Assembly: GCA_963971535.1 (NCBI GenBank)
Contig: OZ020588.1
Coordinates: forward strand, 123,605,943-123,669,942
Direction: 5' to 3'
From: Notolepis coatsorum
Taxonomy: Eukaryota; Chordata; Actinopteri; Aulopiformes; Paralepididae
Length of the DNA stretch: 64,000 bases
The position numbers were made by a program, and so were the translations under genes. Of this stretch, positions 47,401-57,529 are shown piece by piece. Under the pieces are notes generated by a model. The model was not told the origin of the DNA and made no database searches. It was given only the letters and a program-made list of their open reading frames with translations. Position 1 is the first letter of the stretch. Each line of letters begins with the position of its first letter.

Positions 47401-49452
47401 GGAGTGATGAGATACGCAACTCCACTCCTGAGGCGAGAGGGAATGCCCCCCTTTCACGCAAAGAAAGACGCCACGGAGCGCTATCTACTGAACACAGAGC
47501 GGCGCCTAGCCAAAGACCCCGCTCAACAGAGTGTGTACCGAGCTGAGATTGAGAAGCTAATCACAGCGGGACACGTAACAAAGATTGACATTAAAGAGGC
47601 CGATCAGACGACCGAATCATGGTACGTGCCGCATCACAAGGTCCATCACAATGGCAAGGATCGCATTGTGTTTAACTGCAGCTACCAGATCGGATCCCAA
47701 AATCTGAATAAAGAGCTCTTGCCCGGCCCCACACTCGGCCCCTCCCTACTAGGCGTGCTACTACGCTTCCGCCAGGACAAGGTGGCTATAAGCGGGGATA
47801 TCAAAGGGATGTTCTTGCAAGTGAGACTAGTAGAGGAGGACAAGCCTCTGCTACGGTTCCTATGGAGAGAGAAGATCGGAGATGAGAACCCATCCATCTA
47901 CCAGTGGGAAGTACTCCCCTTCGGAACCACATGCAGCCCGTGCTGTGCTACATTCGCACTACAGAAACACGTCACAGAGGACCCAGCAGCAGATGAAGAG
48001 GTCCAACACAGTGTGAAGAACAGTTTCTACGTGGACAACTGTCTACAAAGCGTCTTGACTCAAGAAGAAGCCGAGGCTCTCCTAATCAAGTTACGCGCCT
48101 CCCTAATCAAAGGAGGCTTTGATCTCAGGCAGTGGGCCAGCAGTGACCCGCACGTATTGCGCAGCCTCTCCTCCGCAGACAAGGCTGCCAGCAGCGAGAC
48201 CTGGATGGCGACAATCCCAGGAGAAGCCCAAGAAATGACACTAGGATTAGTCTGGCGCTTCAAAACAGACTCGCTCCACTATAGACACAAACCCTTGGCT
48301 CCAGAGCAAGGAAGGTCGGCGGCGATACCGACCACCAGACGGAGTGTGTACAGAACACTCGCCAGACAATATGACCCGTTGGGATGTATTCTACCTTACA
48401 CCACCAGGGCAAAGATGATTGTACGAGCACTATGGGACAAGGACCAGGGCTGGGACGACCCAATACCCGCACACCTTGCCTCAACATGGAGAGAGTGGGA
48501 GACGGAACTCCGCTCACTCCCAGGTGTCAATATACGCCGCAGCTACTTCCCATCCACAGTGAGGCCAGAGACATGCGAGATTGAGCTACACGTCTTCAGC
48601 GACGCCTCCGAAGTAGCCTACGGATCGGTTGCCTATTTGCGTGCCCAAGAGATGGGAGGAGAGATACACACTGCTTTCATACTGGCCCGCTCAAGAATAG
48701 CCCCACGTAAGCAACAATCTATCCCACGTCTAGAGCTCTGCGCAGCCCTCGCAGGAGCGCATCTAGCCACGTTAATCCAACGTGAACTCACCATTCCGGT
48801 GCATAGAACAATCTTGTGGTCAGATTCCACGACAGTACTCACATGGATTAAGTCTGATTCATGCAGATACAAAGTCTTCGTGGGAGTCAGAGTCACCGAG
48901 ATTCAAGGATTAACAGAAGAAGCAAGCTGGAGGTATGTGGATACCAAACACAACCCAGCTGACGTCATCACCCGGGGAATGTCCCTGGATGACCTAACCC
49001 GTCGCAACATCTACAGTGACGGACCAGCATTCCTCCAGCTCCCGGAAGGAGATTGGCCTACGCCCACCCCGAGGGAAGCAAGTAACGAGGAGGCTGAGAA
49101 CAAGAAGCCTATGTTCTGTGGACTGAGCACTGTCGCCTCCACAGACCCGAACATAGATGACTGCATTACCCTAGAGAGTGCGCAACAAAGAACATTCCTG
49201 CGGCACCACCCAGAGATTCAGTCCACCACTGACATGTCAGCAGCTGACTACGAAGAAGCAGAACTTCTTCTACTATGGCGAGCCCAGAGAGACTCGTTCC
49301 CCGATGAGCTAGACTGTCTACAGGGAGGAAACCCCGTCCCATCAGACAGCAGACTGATTCACCTGGCACCAGAGAGTGACGCACATAATCTCATCAGAGC
49401 CTGCGGAGAGCCCCCGATCTACCAGATGACATTAAGCACCCGATCGTCTTGA
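44407..49452 (+). CDS. BEL/Pao gag-protease-RT-RNase H polyprotein
   Basis: One open frame of 1681 codons from the first ATG (44407; the frame is open a little further upstream). The N-terminal half is Gag: a charged region with Glu/Arg/Gln-rich repeats (residues about 160-280, probably coiled coil), then Cys/His zinc-binding clusters (from CPYC at 46419 and CYRC near 46519). Protease: LDDGSEKT with the catalytic Asp near 46774. RT: GDIKGMFLQV (47795) and YVDN (48028). RNase H: FSDAS (48595), SDSTTV (48820) and NPADVITRG. The frame leaves the family sequence at about 49398, because roughly 10 bases are missing in the segment normally read as RVGGRLRR, and stops at 49452. Otherwise it looks intact. 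Confidence 0.93.
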   Translation: MMNTPRNDPPNLERPRRRRQTPQYLEAYTVSQLPSLRQTVNVVKVESKIMSDLNDQVSPTTEALVGPNVTDQAHGGDQEGIDMPLPPATTQEVVPDKPREEDNPTERELCTEEEEESAEELELQDSPTSTPRSGSRRSGSPPLPPSPSEAERTLQQAFLVSLTASTERDRLQAQTLSERERLQAQATSEREHLQAQQRSEEQRTSLEMRRFQMEENMARDRADAQRAAAGAQRETERAAADAQRAAAGAQRDAERDRLQAQLIEQLIKRTTPSPSARGSRNSSRQQSRAASPQRASDPELDQQTESRPPADPLPIPVQARPSYKEGAAYTAEKLNKRLQDLEDLIEEEEGEEENQARRQHSTPPDQEVPYSPGYTPAVLRYRPPTLFTGEHDARPAPRNSTWTSGPWYPASTSPQRGARGDSPRRSLPQRSPMYQPSTASYNATPSFPDFAYESRAQYTELRMCLETMMVEVADERHKYAILLKHLKVPRAHNIALAYATSSTPYTAALAALDQRYGRIWDYVIQEIRHIDRLPPATDNRSLDDLSIKVQSLVGMLGAQREKGRHELYANSNVERILEKLPPARQERFRRQRDYRDPDGPEPSLLDLADFLAREVSSLRLDTFGRSTPSSREGPRRISDGRRSVTVMHQSESVPSSKSHSTPSRKEKWKIACPYCEKEHWLSQCDSFTKMNAEEVSQWIKSNRRCYRCARPHMAAECRLKKRCSRCDGAHLDILHDSNGRRPIPAPRSGTKASVMYIDPASSNGAQVLLKVVRVTLSYQDKVMDTYAVLDDGSEKTLLLASAATQLGLRGSKNEMTIRTIRRDLKTIKGENVSFTIAANGQPERRYKITNAFTSQEIGLSQYTYPVTKLMDKYVHLRQLPIPLIDGATPTLLIGSDHAELIVPIDRVHTGPRGCPAAVETRLGWTLQGPLAKSLNRTAATSCFHSRTTEEDTTLLQHVERLWTLETMPFKNEKKDIRSKEDIYAIHLLEQGTKRVTVGGVMRYATPLLRREGMPPFHAKKDATERYLLNTERRLAKDPAQQSVYRAEIEKLITAGHVTKIDIKEADQTTESWYVPHHKVHHNGKDRIVFNCSYQIGSQNLNKELLPGPTLGPSLLGVLLRFRQDKVAISGDIKGMFLQVRLVEEDKPLLRFLWREKIGDENPSIYQWEVLPFGTTCSPCCATFALQKHVTEDPAADEEVQHSVKNSFYVDNCLQSVLTQEEAEALLIKLRASLIKGGFDLRQWASSDPHVLRSLSSADKAASSETWMATIPGEAQEMTLGLVWRFKTDSLHYRHKPLAPEQGRSAAIPTTRRSVYRTLARQYDPLGCILPYTTRAKMIVRALWDKDQGWDDPIPAHLASTWREWETELRSLPGVNIRRSYFPSTVRPETCEIELHVFSDASEVAYGSVAYLRAQEMGGEIHTAFILARSRIAPRKQQSIPRLELCAALAGAHLATLIQRELTIPVHRTILWSDSTTVLTWIKSDSCRYKVFVGVRVTEIQGLTEEASWRYVDTKHNPADVITRGMSLDDLTRRNIYSDGPAFLQLPEGDWPTPTPREASNEEAENKKPMFCGLSTVASTDPNIDDCITLESAQQRTFLRHHPEIQSTTDMSAADYEEAELLLLWRAQRDSFPDELDCLQGGNPVPSDSRLIHLAPESDAHNLIRACGEPPIYQMTLSTRSS

Positions 49453-50615
49453 ACAGCCGACACAAGGTCACAGAGCTGATCATAAAGAAATACGGCGAGG
49501 ATGTACACCACGCAGGAGCAGAGAGAGTCTTCGCGGAGATCAGACGTCGTTATTGGATATTGCAAGGGAGAGAAGCAGTACGGCGCTTCCAGCGAACCTG
49601 TCTAGACTGCCGTAAGTGGCGCGCGCAGCCCAGCATACCACGGATGGCTGACCTACCCCCCTGTCGCCTCCGAATCGGCGACAAGCCATTCCGCTCCACA
49701 GGCATGGACTGTTTTGGCCCGTTGTATATAAAGAGAGGAAGAGGCACCGAGAAGCGGTGGGGTATTGTATTCAAATGCATGACCACCAGAGCGATACATA
49801 TCGAGCTCCTTCCGACCATGAGCACAGACTCATTCCTTATGGCCTTCCGGAGATTCATATCACGGAAAGGACAACCGTCTACATTGTTGTCTGATCACGG
49901 GACCAACTTCAAAGGCGGAGAAAGAGAGCTGAGAGAGAGCTTCCAAGCTATGGGCCCAGAACTTAAGACCCACCTCGCTCCAGCCCAGATTGACTTCCAG
50001 TTTAATCCCCCGAACGCACCCCGCTTCGGTGGAACCTGGGAACGAGAAGTACGTTCTATAAAGACAGCCCTGTATGCCGTACTCGGAGCCCAGACTGTGG
50101 CAGAGGAAGTCCTAATGACAGTCCTCACGGAGATCGAGGGAGTATTGAACTCAAAGCCCCTCAGTTACGTCTCCAGTGATGTAGCAGATGTCGACCCAGT
50201 CACCCCCAACACACTCCTAATGGTGCGGCTGGACCCCGCGCTACCCCAGACAATGTACAGGCCCGAAGAAGCGAACGGCCGAAGAATGTGGAGGTACAGC
50301 CAAGTACTAGCTGACAAGTTTTGGAGCAGCTTCCTACTTCACTACCTACCGTCTCTACAGACCCGCCAGAAGTGGGTAAAAGAGAGAGACAATTTGACAG
50401 AAGGAACAGTCGTCATGATAATTGATCAGTCACTACCCAGAGCTATGTGGCCGGCTGGCCGCGTAAGCAAAGTGATCACCGGTGCCGATGGCAAGGTCCG
50501 AGCAGCTGAAGTACTCGTCCAAGGGCGCACCTACACACGTCCCGTGGCGAGGCTCATAGAACTGCCCCGACTCCCAGATACTATCGATGATGACCATGAC
50601 CCTATGACTTTGTGA
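49400..50615 (+). CDS. BEL/Pao integrase and C-terminal domain
   Basis: Continues pol in another frame; sense begins with LRRAPDLPDDIKHPIVL just after the deletion near 49398. An HHCC zinc domain is visible (VHHAGAERVFAEIRRRYW, then CLDC), and the catalytic core has D in GMDCFGP (49707), D in SDHGTNF (49892) and E in GGTWERE (50040). The spacing of the last two, about 49 residues, fits BEL integrases. The C-terminal part (ARWxxGRV-like MWPAGRVSKVI, then RPVARLIELP) is the usual BEL end domain. Stop at 50613-50615. Without a frame correction no integrase would be made from the polyprotein. Confidence 0.92.
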
Positions 50616-50689
50616 GTTGACTGACCCTTACAGCGGACCTTGAGTGGAAGACAGTGCGGTTAATCTGTCTCTGCTTAGCTAATTAGGTG

Positions 50690-50708
50690 GGACTAATTAG
50701 GGGGCGGC
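50690..50708 (+). other. Purine-rich tract before the 3' LTR
   Basis: ACTAATTAGGGGGCGGC lies directly upstream of the 3' LTR and is the likely plus-strand primer site. It is short and not purely purine. Confidence 0.5.
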
Positions 50709-52092
50709 TGTTGTGAAGGATCAGATTAAACCGAATATGTATATTTATTTATATATATATATTTAATCGTATTTGTATATCGTTTGATATCCCCTGTATA
50801 TTCCTTGTACAATATGCATTGAATATCCTCGTTTCTACTAAACAGCCCATAATAGTTTCATTCTACCATTGGACGAGAACCTGGCGCCAGGTTGCCATAC
50901 CCCTAGGTCCAAGTTCAATCGTGCCGCCTAACATGTCGAGGCAACCCCCGGTTCCGCGCAGTAATATGCCGGGCGAAATACGAATGGTACTATTTGTTCA
51001 TAGCGCATATATATATGGCGCTCGTAAAGTAGAACTTTCTTTTAGTCCAGTTCTTTACCCTCCAACAGAGTGACAGACGCAAAAGCCTCCCCACGACGCA
51101 CGTGCGGTGTAGTAAGGCCTACTTGGCCCAGAATAGGCATTGAGATATCGTGTAGATTAATAGTTGAATGGTCATAGTTTGGCACCATACCGTCGAGTTG
51201 GACGTATTCTATTAAGCTAATAATAGTCTATTTATGTATGGTGCATCGTTCGGTTAGAGTTCTACAGTTATCAGCACCCCCATCGTTCCTGACGTTATCT
51301 GGACGCTTATCCAGGCTGGTCAGACCCCTAGTGGTGATTGCATCCGAGGAGCTCCGGGTCAAGAGCGACTGGACCTGTATATTGGATTACTCTACCCCGA
51401 CGACGGCGAGCCTTCCACGGCTCTTGGATTATGCTTTGTGTGCTTTGATTATTCCATGGATAAAGGCCAACACTGCCGAGTGTTGGAATTACCCCCCGGA
51501 GAGGACTCCAGGTGAGGTCGCACCACGTCTCTCCGTTGTGGACCGGCAGATACCGTTCCACAGAGGGTCCAGCTGTATTCGTCTGCGGCCCGAGGTTCTG
51601 TGGGCACTGTGTCCAAGACTTTGGATTCTCCCAAGACACCGTCGGCCAGATGGGATACCGCCAGCGGCTTCTCTAACCCCCCCCTCCTACTGTCTTACAA
51701 CCAGCGGGACCCCCCCCCCCCCCTTAGTGTATCCAGCTATAATCATTGAAGTACCATCGCTATCGTTTCCTAAATATTCCAGGTTGTATACTTACTCCCT
51801 GCGCAACCAGAGATTGGACATTCAATGTTGATTTACCTACGAATACTAATTTGCCATAAAAGTGCATATTCAATATTTCAAATCATAAATGTAATTAAGT
51901 GAATGTTGTATACACCTTTTGCTGTATTAAATATTCGATTTGGTACATTTGTGTTGGTTCGTTTCATCAGGTGGGAAAGTGTTCATCATACTTATATCTT
52001 GTACTGGGTGGCCAGAAGTTAAAGTACATGAGGTAGTGGTATTAAATATCATATCTAACAATACAGTCAGGGAATTGTACCCCTCAGCTACA
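50709..52092 (+). repeat. 3' LTR of the BEL/Pao element
   Basis: 1384 bp, TG...CA, followed by target duplication CCATC at 52093-52097. Almost identical to the 5' LTR; I count about five substitutions plus a few indels. Confidence 0.95.
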
Positions 52093-52097
52093 CCATC

Positions 52098-52218
52098 CTT
52101 TCTAATACTGCCCATAGATACGACCATTCCAACCTGTCAAAAGCGTTCATTGCATCCAGGGACAGCATCGCCTTAGGTGTGGTGTCATCCTTGTTAGCAT
52201 CTAGTACGTGTAGTAACG
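52098..52218 (-). pseudogene. L1 ORF2 reverse transcriptase, part before the BEL insertion
   Basis: The minus-strand frame reads LLHVLDANKDD and LSLDAMNAFDRLEWSYLWAV, ending ERM where the LTR element begins. It is the direct upstream continuation of 42943-42436 and contains the first catalytic Asp of the RT. Confidence 0.88.
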
Positions 52219-52233
52219 TGATTCTGAATTTCT

Positions 52234-52409
52234 GAAGTGACACCCCCTTTGCTGTCATAGAGGGAGGGTGGACAACCTGAAAATTCTGACAGACCCCCTG
52301 GTAAGATTTATGACCTTAGAAGACACCCCCTTTTTTTTCTGTATGCAGCTCCTGTCATTTCCAATAGATTTACGACGTATGTATGTATGTATGTATGTAT
52401 GTATGTATG

Positions 52410-52440
<31 letters not shown>

Positions 52441-53094
52441 TATGTAGTGTTTGTGTGTGTGTATGTGTGTGTGTGTGTGTGCATGGCCGCCTAGTTATAG
52501 TTGAAAGTGGGGGTGCAATTTTTTTTCTTTTTTTCTATTAATAGTTATATATATTTTTTTTATTTTTTTTTTGACAGGCAAGGGGTGGTTTGGAGGGTGT
52601 CCGGCACGACCCCCTCCACGGCAGATATTTTTTTCATTTAATGAACCTGTACGTGCAATTTCCTGCAATATAGAGCCTTCAATCTTGACTAATAAAGCTG
52701 CTCTTTTCACTATAAAACTCAGTTTATATTGCAGTATGATAGCCAATTACTATAATAATAATAATATATTAATTATACTGTATATATACTGTATATTGAT
52801 TTTTCGCTCTTTTATTTTTATTAAATCAATCTCCTTTCAAATAGGCCAAGTTTTTAATAAGAAAGAGAGAAAAAATACCAACAAGGAACAATAACAGGGT
52901 CTGCTGTAAATATAGCCTATTTTGTGTCATAATTTGTTATGTTATCCTACACTTTAAGCTGTCTGATATTTCCATTACCTGTAACTTTTGGGTCTCTTTC
53001 TCTCCTTCCTGAGTCTGTACAGTCACCATATCATTCTACATTAAGGAGAGCAATACACTTATGAATACACTGAACATCATTATGAAACATTTCT
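52234..53094. other. Noncoding stretch with (GTAT)n and TG-rich repeat
   Basis: 52378-52437 is a GTAT microsatellite and 52449-52480 a TG-rich run. The rest is T- and A-rich with no supported gene. GGGTGTCCGGCACGACCCCCTCC near 52597 looks like transposon debris. Confidence 0.6.
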
Positions 53095-53403
53095 ATTGCA
53101 CCCTTACTTACAATTCATTATGAATTGAAAATGGGGAACCCTGATGTAAACAAGACGAAAGTCTTTCTCTGGTCTGGATCCCCTTAACAATTGTGTGTAT
53201 TGAGCCGTACTGTACTGTACCCATTCTGCAATCTGTTATTGATTGATAAAAAATGTTATTAACATATTGCAGAATGGGTACAATACAGTACGGCTCAATA
53301 CACACAATTGTTAAGGGGATGCAGACCAGAGAAAGACTTTTGTTTTGTTTACATCAGGGTCCCCCATTTACAATTCATAATGAATTGTAAGTAAGGGTGC
53401 AAT
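53095..53403. mobile_element. Fully palindromic MITE
   Basis: The left half ATTGCACCCTTACTTACAATTC... mirrors the right half ...GAATTGTAAGTAAGGGTGCAAT. Pairing runs almost to the middle (CCATTCTGCAAT near 53220 and ATTGCAGAATGG near 53265). No coding content. A fragment of the same family is at 18738-18840. Confidence 0.88.
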
Positions 53404-53682
53404 TAACACCGTGCAATCCATTATTTGTGGAGCCCGCCCTTTAAATCTTTGAGCTATTAGGCTACTAGGGTTCTTACTTTGCGTTTTGGTGTACTGAAAA
53501 ATGCTCCGATGTCTGTATTCTTTCTTTTTTCTGCCATGTTACCTGGTTGGCTGGACACACACACACACACACACATTTTCATTTCAGGTATTGTACCTTA
53601 AGATAATTGAACATCTTGATTTACCGTAAATCCTCAAATATAGGACGGGTCTTCTATTTACCTCAGCTGCAAAGAGCACCAG
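53404..53682. other. Host repeat of the Harbinger-like element
   Basis: The sequence up to GCAAAGAGCACCAG (53682) continues directly as CAGGCCTTTATTAGAG after 55556, so both flanks form one older repeat cut by the insertion. A (CA)n run lies at 53555-53575. Confidence 0.5.
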
Positions 53683-55556
53683 GGCCCTCATTCATCAACG
53701 TGTGCGTAGAACATGTTCTATTTCCACACGTAAGCACAGAATTTAGAATGAGTGTACGCACAGGAAAGTCGGGATTCATCAACCGTGCGTACACAGGTCC
53801 TATGCTCCTCCATGTTGATAAATACCACTTTGTTCTACCGTCAATGCTCCTGCATGATTATCCATATATGGTCATGAAAGTGAGGAAACACCCCCCATGG
53901 GATGTGAAATAATGGACTGACCCGAGCGGAACTCTGAGAAACTCCACAGAGATTGTTCACTGCTGTCGAACCAAGTAGACACTATCGCGTATTATGGGAT
54001 AAATAAAAGGCGGACTTGTAAACGGTGATGTCAGATATCAACGGCTCCCTAAGACCATTGCTGCAATTCTGCCTGGACAGCTCAAAATACTAATAAAGAC
54101 CGTTCGTTGACCACTGTTTGGCGTTGGTTGTGTGTCATTATAACCGTGCTGTAATATGAATGCCTTTATTAGTTGTGTTCGATTGGCTATATGATTTTTA
54201 GAGGCATCTATTTTGTTGTCGGCTAATAAAGACCGCGCTGGAATATGACTGCCTTTTCCCGTGTTGTTTGATTAATACCCAGGGATTAAAGTTCTCCTCA
54301 ATTTTATTCCAAATCGCGATGGATCTCCCGTCAATTTTCTACCTGCTGCATATGATTTCTAGAGGCATACTACAATCTATTTTGATGTCAGTATTGGGTA
54401 GCCTATATAAACAATAATACGAGAGCATATACAAGAACAATGAATCTCACTGCATGTATGATGTAGCCTGCCTTTCAATACATGAACTTGAATTCCATCA
54501 TGTCTGTGTGCGGGTCACTGCGGGAACTCACAAGGCTGTTGTCACAATGTAAATAAGAACGTGCACTGAAAAGTTACAGTATGTAGTTGGTTGATTATTT
54601 GTATGACAGTCAGTAAACCCTTGCAAAAAGTATCCGTTTTATTTAATGAATTGAAAACATTCAGCATCGCCTTCCTCCCGGCATGCAGCAACAACATGTA
54701 TCAGGCAAATGCGCATCGCAACATTGACTTAGTGGAATCCCTTTCTATTCACATAACTGCATTTGTGATGGAGCTTTGACAGCTACAGTAACAGTCTATT
54801 GCTCGATCCATCTCCAATATCACGATGGACCGTGCCGGTGGCAAATACCGGAGGGTGGAGAGGATCTTGAATGAATTCCATCATCATATTTATATGTTGT
54901 GTGTCTGTCCACTATGTCTGTTACTTTGTTATTCCCTCCCCCTATCTATGTAAAGCGACCTTGGGTCTCTTGAAAGGCGCTATATAAAATGAAGCTATTA
55001 TTATTATTGTTATTATTATCACATCTGAGTGGGAGCTCACAAATAGACTGTTAGTCTCAGTGAAGTTTCAACGGAGGTCATCTATTCTAACCAACAAATT
55101 GAAGTAGAAAGCATTTTGTGACCAATCTTATTTGGAAACATGAAACACAAAATAATTCGCTTTTTATTTGAAACAATATTCAATTCGGTGTTTTGCGTCT
55201 GCCCCCCCGTGCCAAACAAGCAGGCCAACCTCTTGTTCGCGTGTGAGCCCGTTATAATTACACTACTGTCGCTATTTTATAATGAACTATAATGAATTAC
55301 GGGTCATACAGAAGTTGAACACTAATGCACGGAAGCTTATTTCCGCCTTGAAACTAATGCAGACTGAGGAGTGCTTATGCGTAGTAACGATATTCTACCA
55401 CTGGGCGTCAGCTAAGTGTGCTCTGACCTGTGCGTAGACGTAAGCATGGAGTCAAGTTCAAGTTGAAATTGATGAATCCCACTCTTTGCTTAGAAATGAT
55501 CGTACGCACAGGGTAAGCACAAATCTGTGCGTAGAACACGTTGATGAATGAGGGCC
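53683..55556. mobile_element. Non-autonomous element with 3-bp duplication, Harbinger-like
   Basis: Ends are inverted: GGCCCTCATTCATCAACGTG (53683) and its complement ending at 55556. Just inside, further inverted blocks follow (GTGCGTAGAACA; GTACGCACAGG). Direct CAG repeats at 53680-53682 and 55557-55559 suggest a 3-bp target duplication as in PIF/Harbinger. The short frames inside (for example 54591-54779) show no transposase. An L2-type tail is present near 54935-55020. Confidence 0.65.
54890..55020 (+). mobile_element. L2-type 3' tail (LINE or V-SINE)
   Basis: TGTAAAGCGACCTTGGGTCTCTTGAAAGGCGCTATATAAAATG followed by (ATT)n is the conserved 3' end of L2-type LINEs and of SINEs that use their machinery. 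The 5' extent is not visible. Confidence 0.7.
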
Positions 55557-55559
55557 CAG

Positions 55560-55745
55560 GCCTTTATTAGAGAGGCTTATATAAGAGGCAGGCCTTAATT
55601 TCAAAAAATGACACTCATGGACATAATCCCTTCATTTTCAGACTTTTATTGCATTATTATTATAATAAAAAAAAAGTAAAAAAATTTTTGGGGGGCCCTC
55701 GTCACTAAAGGCCCACGGGCCGCGGCCGTCGTTAATCCGGCCCTG
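55560..55745. mobile_element. End of an unassigned DNA transposon
   Basis: The minus strand from 55745 starts CAGGGCCGGATTAACGACGG, a common fish transposon terminus. The other end was not found, so extent and class are open. Confidence 0.4.
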
Positions 55746-56504
55746 CTCCTCTGCCATAGCGAACGTTAAAATTTGCAAACGAAGTCAACGTTATCCAGCT
55801 GACGACACCACATATCTAGATATATGACAACGTTAGCTAGCGGCTAGCACTAAAGCTAACGCCAACCAGAGGGAAACTTTGTTATTATTATTATTATTAT
55901 TATTGGTATGACCAGATGGCATTTCGGACCGTGAAACAATTTTATTGTATTGCGTGGTAGAAGTTATACCACTCAATAGTAAAGATGATGTCTAACATAA
56001 TAGTTTGTTCGAACAACTGAACTTACTTAGTGGAAGATCCTGCTGTTGACTTGTGAGTTGTGACTAAAGTGTTCACGCTGCCTGCCTGCGTACCAGTTTA
56101 CACCTGGAGGCTGCCTGCAGCGCTGTGAGACTGGAGTGCGCGTCCGCTCTGTCTGCTGGGGGCTGGATCAAACCATATCGGGCAGGGGGGTGTCGCAATC
56201 TTTGGAAACTTAAAAACTTGCTATTAAGTGTCATTGCGTATTATTAATTTGATTGAAATTACGTAGTTATGGTTAGATAATATTTATATATTGGGGGGGG
56301 GGGGGGGGATATATCATATGATCAAAAAGTGAGGGAGCAAAGGGACAAGTTTGCTCCCCCAAGTTCAATACTGGTAGAGCACCCGCTTCGCCTGCTCCAT
56401 TACGTAGGCGCCTATGTGTGTGTGTGTATGTGTGTGTGTGTGTGTGTGGAGGATTATTTTTTTAAGAAAAATACAATGTGTCTATAAAGTGGTTTCTGGG
56501 ATAA
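55746..56504. other. Unassigned stretch with (TG)n
   Basis: Contains GTTAGC-rich DNA, (ATT)n at 55880-55902, a block near 55903 shared with 4021-4050, and a right-hand block CTGGTAGAGCACCCGCTTCGCC...GTAGGCGCCTATG (56370-56416) that looks like a transposon end. A TG-rich run lies at 56415-56449. TCTATAAAGT at 56481-56490 is a TATA-like sequence about 100 bases before the first internal ATG of the next frame. Confidence 0.4.
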
Positions 56505-56879
56505 AGACACTTGTGTTCGGAAAATATAAGTGTAGATAAACAAAAGTATCATAGCGAGCGCTTAAGGCTTTTTGAAAATATGTTGAAGCTGGTGAGAGAG
56601 AAAGGCTTGTTATATAATTGGCAATATATGATAGAGATTCTCTCAAAGGATGAAAGTCTTCTATTTGAAAACGGCTTAGTTACTATTTTAGATCATATGA
56701 ATGGTAATTTTAACAGAGCACACCTGTTATGTTTATACGCTGTAATAGTGGATGTTACGGCTTTTAAGGTGAAAAATCATAAGTGTTTAGAAACTTTAGA
56801 TATTAATCACATTATTGATGTTATGCACGCTTATATTATTGATACAAAAGGTTACAACATGATCTGTAATATTCTTTAA
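56505..56879 (+). CDS. Small AT-rich reading frame, possible Bcl-2-like protein
   Basis: The frame is open from 56505 to the TAA at 56877-56879; the first ATG is at about 56580, giving about 99 residues. The product looks all-helical. NFNRAHLLCLYAVIVD resembles the BH1 region of Bcl-2 family proteins (NWGRxxxLxxF type). About 45-50 residues later, after HIIDVMHAYI, there is a segment placed like BH2, but the usual Trp residues are absent. Bcl-2-like proteins block cell death; short divergent versions are carried by some animal DNA viruses and related mobile elements. Codon usage is very AT-rich compared with the surrounding elements. The homology is a hypothesis from one motif; an unrelated helical protein or chance frame remains possible. 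Confidence 0.3.
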   Translation, partial: RHLCSENISVDKQKYHSERLRLFENMLKLVREKGLLYNWQYMIEILSKDESLLFENGLVTILDHMNGNFNRAHLLCLYAVIVDVTAFKVKNHKCLETLDINHIIDVMHAYIIDTKGYNMICNIL

Positions 56880-57226
56880 TACATTTTTATAATATACCCA
56901 ACTGCGTTTTTTCGACCTCAAGGTGTAATAATTGCTTTGAATGATTTTAAGTTCCTCCTTACAGTTATAGATGTTTAAAAATAAAAAATAGTATCCAGTT
57001 GTGTAACTATCTTCAGCTCTGTGAATTGGACCCCTTTAAAATGTAATGCATGCAAACATTTTAGCATTTGTTAGGACCATTATCAAATCAGATTTTATTT
57101 GTAAGGTCCTACAATACATACCCTTGGGACAAACACATCTTCTTTAAACAATTCAAGAAGAAGTATCACAATAAATCACGAATAAGCCATAAATACCATA
57201 AACTCTAAACAATTTAAAATAAATGA

Positions 57227-57472
57227 ATGCAACAAAGTCATACATATCCTTGCATTGTATGTAAAAGCCTATCAATAGGACGAAAATGCACCTCAGACCC
57301 TTTCAAGGGATCTCCCTTCTTAGATGTCATTGACAGCAGTGTTGCAATAAAACAGGCAAACAGTCAAACAGTTACAATAAAGCATACCATCCCATTTGCT
57401 ATGTATAGAAAAGGTGTAATTCCCATAGCAGGAGTCGGATATTTATCTTTTTTGTACACGTTTTTAAAGTGA
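57227..57472 (+). CDS. Small reading frame, hydrophobic C-terminus
   Basis: 81 codons from ATG to TGA. It ends in a hydrophobic segment GVIPIAGVGYLSFLYTFLK that could be a membrane anchor. I do not recognise it. It lies 350 bases after the Bcl-2-like frame on the same strand and converges on a minus-strand frame that ends only about 57 bases away. It could be chance. Confidence 0.2.
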   Translation: MQQSHTYPCIVCKSLSIGRKCTSDPFKGSPFLDVIDSSVAIKQANSQTVTIKHTIPFAMYRKGVIPIAGVGYLSFLYTFLK

Positions 57473-57529
57473 AATATATTACTAGAACTCTTTTTACATC
57501 ATTCTACATAAGAGTTCCACGTTTTGATA

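Larger units (their letters stand above)
42944..52092 (+). mobile_element. BEL/Pao LTR retrotransposon, nearly intact
   Basis: Complete structure: 5' LTR 42944-44338, primer binding site 44341, gag-pol frames 44407-50615, purine-rich tract before 50709 and 3' LTR 50709-52092. The 5-bp target duplication CCATC lies at 42939-42943 and 52093-52097. LTRs begin TG and end CA. The gene order gag-protease-RT-RNase H-integrase and the RT box YVDN fit BEL/Pao. The LTRs are almost identical, so insertion is recent, but a frameshift breaks pol before the integrase. Confidence 0.96.
40775..52218 (-). mobile_element. L1/Tx1-type LINE, split by the BEL/Pao element
   Basis: A minus-strand L1 of the same family as the copy at 11724, truncated within the RT at its 5' end (52218), with its 3' end at 40775 next to a T run (A tail). 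The direct repeat TGATTCTGAATTTCT at 40760-40774 and 52219-52233 is its target duplication. The LTR element at 42944-52092 sits inside it. Without that insert the L1 is about 2.3 kb. Confidence 0.9.
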
